Shown here piece by piece: positions 59,476 to 64,000 of a stretch of DNA of 64,000 bases. The notes below the pieces were generated by a model. The model saw only the letters and a list, made by a program, of their open reading frames with translations, had not been told where the DNA came from and ran no database searches. Source of the stretch: Caproiciproducens sp. NJN-50 (lineage in GTDB: Bacteria; Bacillota; Clostridia; Oscillospirales; Acutalibacteraceae); assembly GCF_004103755.1 (NCBI RefSeq), contig NZ_CP035283.1:744001-808000 (forward strand). Reading direction: 5' to 3'. The position numbers were made by a program, and so were the translations under genes. Position 1 is the stretch's first letter; each line of letters starts with the position of its first letter.

Positions 59476-60615
59476 ATGAAGAAAAGGTGCTTAGCGATTT
59501 TACTGGCAGTAAGCATGGTGGTACCGCTTGCGGCGTGCAGTTCTCAGAATTCATCTTCCACAACGTCCGGCGCGGCAGCCAATACGGCTTCCACTGCGGA
59601 GACATCCGGCGGCGCCGCTGCGGCGAACGGCGGCAGCAACGAGATTTGGTATTCCACAAAAAACTCCACGGAAACGGTGCATGTCGCAATGGCGAAGGGC
59701 GTTACCGACGCCGCCAAGATGCTCGGCTATGACGGAAAAGTCACGGTAGCGGAATCGGATGCGGCCAAGCAAAACGACCAGATGAACAATCTGATCGACA
59801 ATGTCAAGCCGAAGGCGATCATCCTGAATCCTTACGACAGCGACAGTGTCTCGGACGTCATTACAAAATGCAACAACGCAAAGATTCCGCTCGCCGTAAT
59901 CGACAACCAGGCGAACAATGCGAATGTCGCAGTCTCCGTTTTGTTTGACAGCATTGCTTCCGGCAAGGCTGCGGCGGAGGAAGCGATCCGTTTGCTTACC
60001 CAAAAGTATGGCAAGCCCAAGGGTGTTGTAGTGGATCTGTACGGCGAAGTCGTTTCTCAGGTGTTTAAAGACAGGGCAAAAGGATTTGAAGACGAAATCA
60101 AGAAATATTCCGACATCAAGCTGATTTCCGTGCTCGGCGCGCCTCAGGCGGATGTGGCCACAAGCGCTTTGAACAACATTATAGCGGATTCAAAGTCCCG
60201 CAATGAGACGATCGACCTGATCAATACGCCGACCGACACCGCAACTCTCGGCGCGGTCGAAGCGCTGAAAACCAACGACATGTGGTATCCGATCGGAAAC
60301 GACAAGCATGTTTTTGTTATCTCCCACGACGGCGCGTCGCAAATTCTTGACGATATCCGCGACAATTATGTGGATTCTGAAATCGTTATCGATGTCCTGG
60401 GCGTCGGCGGCATTGCCGCGGAAGTATTGAACGAGTATACGGTGAAGGGAAAAGAAATTCCCACATCCGGAACATTTGAACCCCGGGGGAAATACCTTAA
60501 CAAAAAAGTTGAGTTCTCAAAGGGGAACTGCGGCCCGACGATCGTGCTGGCTCCTCTGAAAGTAACGAAGACGAATGCGGACGATCCGCTCATCTGGGGA
60601 AATGTCGTCAAATAG
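59476..60615 (+). CDS. Ribose-type sugar-binding lipoprotein of an ABC importer
   Basis: The 379-residue lipoprotein has the signal MKKRCLAILLAVSMVVPLAA with the lipobox Cys following, and a Ser/Thr/Ala-rich linker. The mature type 1 binding fold (Peripla_BP_4) begins at about residue 60 (EIWYSTKNSTETVHVAMAKG). DNVKPKAIILNPYDSDSVSD and KIPLAVIDNQANNANVAVSV are hinge and ligand regions of RbsB-like proteins. ATG 59476 follows GGGAGGA. Its ligand is probably the polyol or sugar used by the SDR and kinase of the operon. Confidence 0.9.
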   Translation: MKKRCLAILLAVSMVVPLAACSSQNSSSTTSGAAANTASTAETSGGAAAANGGSNEIWYSTKNSTETVHVAMAKGVTDAAKMLGYDGKVTVAESDAAKQNDQMNNLIDNVKPKAIILNPYDSDSVSDVITKCNNAKIPLAVIDNQANNANVAVSVLFDSIASGKAAAEEAIRLLTQKYGKPKGVVVDLYGEVVSQVFKDRAKGFEDEIKKYSDIKLISVLGAPQADVATSALNNIIADSKSRNETIDLINTPTDTATLGAVEALKTNDMWYPIGNDKHVFVISHDGASQILDDIRDNYVDSEIVIDVLGVGGIAAEVLNEYTVKGKEIPTSGTFEPRGKYLNKKVEFSKGNCGPTIVLAPLKVTKTNADDPLIWGNVVK

Positions 60616-60916
60616 AAAAGCCCTGCGTTTCCCTTGATGTCCCTGGCAAGACCGAACAGTTTTCCAGAGCAGTGCAAGTGTATGGCGAGCGGTGGATAAA
60701 TCCGGTACCCGGCTGGCCGAAACGGCGCTTTTAAAGGAAGCCCGGTGAGGAAGGTCAGCTGCGGGCCATTGGTTTGAGGTTTTACATAACGGCCAGCTCA
60801 TTTAGGTGATGATTTGTTCTTGAAAATGCCTTTTTGAGTTGGCTGTTTTGTTATTGGATGAGTTGATACACGTTGGGAAACGGTTTTTATATGGAAAATG
60901 AGAAGGTGAAATAAGT
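60616..60916. other. 301-bp gap without recognised feature
   Basis: Between the binding protein and the ATPase gene I see no coding frame with an RBS, no convincing hairpin and no promoter. Its length is unusual for this operon, where the neighbours further on are closely packed. Confidence 0.5.
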
Positions 60917-62355
60917 TTGGATGATGATATTCTTCTTGACATAAAAAAGATATCGAAGTTTTTCGGGACCACCCAAGTTCTCAAGGACATCTCCATTCAA
61001 ATAAAAAGTGGAAGGATCCATTCGTTTTTAGGACGGAACGGTGCCGGAAAATCCACATTGGTAAACATTATCGCGGGGGTATATCCCCAAACCTCCGGCG
61101 AAGTGTTTTTTGAGGGCGAAAATGTAACCTTACCGTGGCGGAAAACATATTTGTCGGCTTGCTGCCGAAGTCCAAGCGGGGAATGGTGGATTGGAAGGCG
61201 ATGAACAAGGCCGCCGGAGAAGAACTGGCAGGGTATGGCCTGGACATTTCGCCGGCGGAAATGGTCCGCAATCTCAGGTCGATCGATGTAAGAAAACTGA
61301 ACATCATTCGCGCGATGCACAAGGGCGCAAAGCTGATTATCCTGGATGAACCCACTACGGCGCTCACCAACAGGGAACGGGATGAGCTGTTTGCGTTTAT
61401 CAGGAAGCTGAAAGAGGGAGGAATCGCTTTCATCTTCATTTCGCATTATCTGGGCGAGGTAAAAGAACTTTCGGACGAGATCACGGTACTGAGAGACGGA
61501 TGTATGTATCCCGTGGAAAATCCAAAAGAAGTTACGGAGGAATACCTTTCAAGACTGGTTGCGGGCGAAAAAGTACAGCTGACGCAGAGACAGAACAAAA
61601 CGGATTTTGAGGATGAGAACAAACTGTTTGAATGCAGGCATCTGACTGCCAAAGGGCTTGACGATGTGTCGGTTGATATTTATAGGGGAGAGATTCTGGG
61701 GATCATAGGTTTTCCAGGGTCCGGCGCGCGTGAGATGTGCCGCACTCTGTTTGGCGCCAACAAGCTCTCAAAGGGCGAAATATTGTATCTGGGAAAGAAA
61801 TTGTCCATTAAAAGCCCCAAAGAGGCGATCCGAAACGGCTTAGCCTATGTTTCCTATGACAGGCAAAGGGAAGGCCTGATCCCTCAGTTTACGGTAAATT
61901 ATAATATCGGCATGAGCGTGCTTCACAGCAAGCTGAAGAAACCGTTTGGGTTTATCAATATGAAAAAGGAGCGCGAGATATCGGATCATTATAAAGACGT
62001 ACTCAACCTGAAGTGCAATGGGATCGATGACCCGATCAGCAGCCTGTCCGGCGGAAATCAACAAAAAGTGGTAGTAGGCCGTGCTTTGGCCGCGGAACCG
62101 AAGCTGCTGGTATTGGATGAGCCCACGATTGGAATCGACATTAAGAGCAGGGAAGAAATCATCGCCACCATCGACAAAATGACGCAGTCCGGCGTAAGCG
62201 TTCTGTACCTGACAAACGACTATGAAGAGCTGCTTCGGGTGGCGGACAGACTGATATTCTTCAAAGATTCGAAGATTGTGGCGCAGATGGACAATAAAGA
62301 CCTGGACGTCGTTCGCGTTACGGAGATAAGGGATCATGCGAAAGGGGAAATTTAA
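60917..62355 (+). pseudogene. RbsA-type double ATPase gene with internal deletion and frameshift
   Basis: The first frame (TTG 60917 onward, behind GAAGGTGAA) encodes the RbsA N-terminus with Walker A GRNGAGKST and stays in register up to FFEGENV near 61125. From there the homologous sequence continues in another frame, as NLTVAENIFVG from about 61126, and runs to 62355. In RbsA proteins about 23-25 residues including the Q-loop (VHQEL) lie between these points, so roughly 70-80 bases are missing. NBD1 also has a degenerate signature (LRSIDVRKLN instead of LSxGxxQ), while NBD2 is normal (SSLSGGNQQKVVVGRAL, LLVLDEPTIGI). Either a real inactivation or an assembly error; an upstream GTG at 61135 could restart a protein without the first ATP site. 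Confidence 0.75.
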
Positions 62356-63324
62356 GTGAAAGCAAATGGCCTTCAAAAAAGAAGCACTGTATTGGATATT
62401 TGCATGAATAATATCGTATGGATCCTGCTGGTTGTATCCATACTGATTATGGGAATGTTCCAGTCTTCGTTTTACTCATTCGGAATCTTATCGAACATTC
62501 TGGTTCAGGGCACGGTTTTAGGCATGCTGGCGCTTGCCGTGGCGATGGTAGTGCTGCTGGGAGACATCAATCTGTGTACGGTGGGAACAGCGGGATTTTC
62601 AGCGCTGATCGGTGTAATGGCAATGAAAAGGGGGTTCCCGATTCCTCTTTCCGTCCTTGTCATTCTCCTTGTAGGCGGCGCGGTCGGTTTTATCAACGGA
62701 CTGATCGTGACCAGGCTGAAGGCGAATGCTTTCATTGAAACCCTTGCGATGAATCTGGTCCTGGAAGGTGCGCTGCTCGCCATTACAAACGGAACCACCA
62801 TTTCGCAGCTGCCGGATTCCTATAAATACATAAGTCAGGGTAAGATCGGAATCTTTCCCGCCCTTCCGCTGGTCCTGTTCGGCATCTTCATCATCTTTTA
62901 TTTTCTATGGAATAAGACTTCCTTTGGAAGAAGCGTGTTTGCGGTCGGAGGAAATTCGCTGAGCGCCTACATCGCCGGAATCAATGTGCGAACCGTCAAA
63001 GTCGGAGCGTATGTGCTTTCCGGTTTTCTGTCAGGGCTTGCGGGATACCTGCTTTCCGGATATATGGGCGCCGTGACGTCTTCCTTCGGAAGCTCTTATG
63101 AAAACCTGTGCATCGCGGCGGCGGTCATCGGCGGCGTCAGTCTGACCGGCGGCAAAGGCTCCATCGTGGGCGTCCTGGGGGGCACTTTACTGCTGACGGT
63201 GATTCAAGTCGGCCTTGCGATTCTGGGAATTCCTTCGACAATGATAACGCTGGCAGGCGGCGTGATGATTTTTGTCGCCGTCATTATCGACTCGATCCGC
63301 AATATCTACCAGACCGGGAGATAG
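62356..63324 (+). CDS. Ribose-type ABC transporter permease
   Basis: The 322-residue permease of the RbsC family has 8-10 hydrophobic segments. VVLLGDINLCTVGTAGFSAL, GFINGLIVTRLKANAFIETL and GRSVFAVGGNSLSAYIAGIN are family segments, the last contacting the ATPase. The start is GTG 62356, directly after the ATPase stop (TAAGTG), with AAAGGGGAAA upstream. It would form the membrane channel for the sugar bound by the lipoprotein at 59476; function depends on whether the ATPase is replaced or intact. Confidence 0.9.
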   Translation: MKANGLQKRSTVLDICMNNIVWILLVVSILIMGMFQSSFYSFGILSNILVQGTVLGMLALAVAMVVLLGDINLCTVGTAGFSALIGVMAMKRGFPIPLSVLVILLVGGAVGFINGLIVTRLKANAFIETLAMNLVLEGALLAITNGTTISQLPDSYKYISQGKIGIFPALPLVLFGIFIIFYFLWNKTSFGRSVFAVGGNSLSAYIAGINVRTVKVGAYVLSGFLSGLAGYLLSGYMGAVTSSFGSSYENLCIAAAVIGGVSLTGGKGSIVGVLGGTLLLTVIQVGLAILGIPSTMITLAGGVMIFVAVIIDSIRNIYQTGR

Positions 63325-63428
63325 AGGCCGGCCTGGATGGAGCAGGGATGGAGTCTCGGACTGTTTTACTCAAAGTGGCGCTGCAAAATTTCAAAAGTAA
63401 TTCGAACATGATGGGCGGGGGAATAAGG

Positions 63429-64000
63429 ATGAACTATTTGATCGGAACGGACATTGGAACTTCCGGCACAAAAACAATCGTGATGGATACGCGGGGAAAC
63501 CTGATCGCATCCGACCTTGAGGAATATGATGTGTTGACTCCGCATGCTTTGTGGGCGGAACAGTGGCCGGACGTATGGGTGAGCGCAACGGAGCGTTCCA
63601 TCCGCCGCGCCTTCGAGAAGGCGGCAATCAGGGCCGGAGAGGTAAAGGGCATCTGCGTCAGCGGGCTTTACGGGGGAAGCGGGATTCCGCTGGACCGTAA
63701 TATGGAACCCGTGCGCCCGTGCCTCATCTGGATGGACCGCCGCGCGGGAAAGCAGCAGCAGTGGGTGCTGGAGCATATTGGAGCGCAAAAGATCCATGAG
63801 GTTTCCCATAACGGGACGGACCCCTATTACGGGTATACGAAAATCCTGTGGATAAAAGATAACGAACCGGAAAACTGGGCAAAAACGAAATTATTCTTAC
63901 CGCCCAATGCTTATGTTATTTATAAGCTTACCGGAAAGGTGGCCGTTGATTACTCCTCCGCGGGAAACATCGGCGGAATTTTCGATGAGGAAAAGAGATG
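63429..64000 (+). CDS. FGGY-family carbohydrate kinase (N-terminal part)
   Basis: The reading frame opens at ATG 63429 behind GGGGGAATAAGG and is still open at the window end, so only about 190 residues are visible. MNYLIGTDIGTSGTKTIVMD is the phosphate-binding segment of xylulokinase/gluconokinase-type FGGY kinases, and GICVSGLYGGSGIPLD with PCLIWMDRRA is the sugar-binding segment. In xylulokinase the related stretch reads GQMHG; here it is GLYGG, so the substrate may differ from xylulose. It ends the visible part of the SDR/importer operon. Confidence 0.9.
   Translation, partial: MNYLIGTDIGTSGTKTIVMDTRGNLIASDLEEYDVLTPHALWAEQWPDVWVSATERSIRRAFEKAAIRAGEVKGICVSGLYGGSGIPLDRNMEPVRPCLIWMDRRAGKQQQWVLEHIGAQKIHEVSHNGTDPYYGYTKILWIKDNEPENWAKTKLFLPPNAYVIYKLTGKVAVDYSSAGNIGGIFDEEKR

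Overview
The window reads as chromosomal DNA of an anaerobic, gut- or digester-type Firmicute of the class Clostridia, probably close to the Oscillospiraceae. Supporting signs are strong AAGGAGG ribosome-binding sites, several TTG/GTG starts, DUF4317 and YitT proteins, LicT-type antitermination, a BlaI/M56 pair, CaiB-type CoA transferases and moderate to fairly high GC. This placement is inference from gene content. I see no rRNA, tRNA, CRISPR array, phage or insertion sequence. Both ends cut through genes.

Layout. (1) 1-4.9 kb: flavodoxin and nitroreductase genes divergent from an HxlR regulator across a compact palindromic promoter, then a DUF4317 protein and a berberine-bridge-type FAD oxidase. 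(2) 5-24 kb: two divergent gene sets for carboxylic acid metabolism. Leftward lie an acyl-CoA dehydrogenase, an Fe-S old-yellow-enzyme reductase, a tripartite tricarboxylate transporter (TctB-A-C) and a metallo-hydrolase. Rightward lie a second acyl-CoA dehydrogenase, a CoA transferase, an MFS carrier, YdiB-like and AroE-like dehydrogenases around a type I dehydroquinase, and a LysR regulator. They are followed by leftward genes for a desulfoferrodoxin-like protein, an acyl-CoA ligase and a thioesterase. The set suggests a route that takes up quinate or shikimate, interconverts them, loads them on CoA and reduces the ring, possibly to cyclohexane(ene)carboxylate. (3) 24.2-27.6 kb: an aromatic amino acid ABC transporter behind a classical ribosome-mediated attenuator, with a leader peptide holding nine Tyr/Phe residues within eleven positions. 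(4) 27.7-37.4 kb: YitT and a fructoselysine-type (frl) catabolic cluster with ABC importer, kinase, epimerase, GntR regulator and two SIS deglycases. (5) 37.5-41.4 kb: a BlaI-type repressor, an M56 sensor protease and a secreted protein, with matching operators at two promoters. (6) 41.4-48 kb: a sigma-54 activator and a cai-like set (crotonase, GntP permease, CoA transferase, acyl-CoA dehydrogenase) with a recognisable -24/-12 promoter. (7) 48.3-56.5 kb: a DUF1062 protein, then licT and a beta-glucoside operon carrying GH1, EIIBC, EIIA and its own HPr and Enzyme I. (8) 56.6-64 kb: a 52-residue conserved-looking small protein, a ROK repressor, and a sugar or polyol operon (SDR, ribose-type ABC importer with a broken ATPase gene, FGGY kinase running off the end).

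The most notable points are the Tyr/Phe attenuator in a Firmicute, where T-boxes are the usual solution; the putative quinate/shikimate reduction cluster; the cai-like sigma-54 cluster; an HPr that keeps His15 but has Lys at position 46; and an ABC ATPase gene that has lost its Q-loop region with a frameshift. All functional statements come from reading the sequence and from family knowledge; no database search was run.
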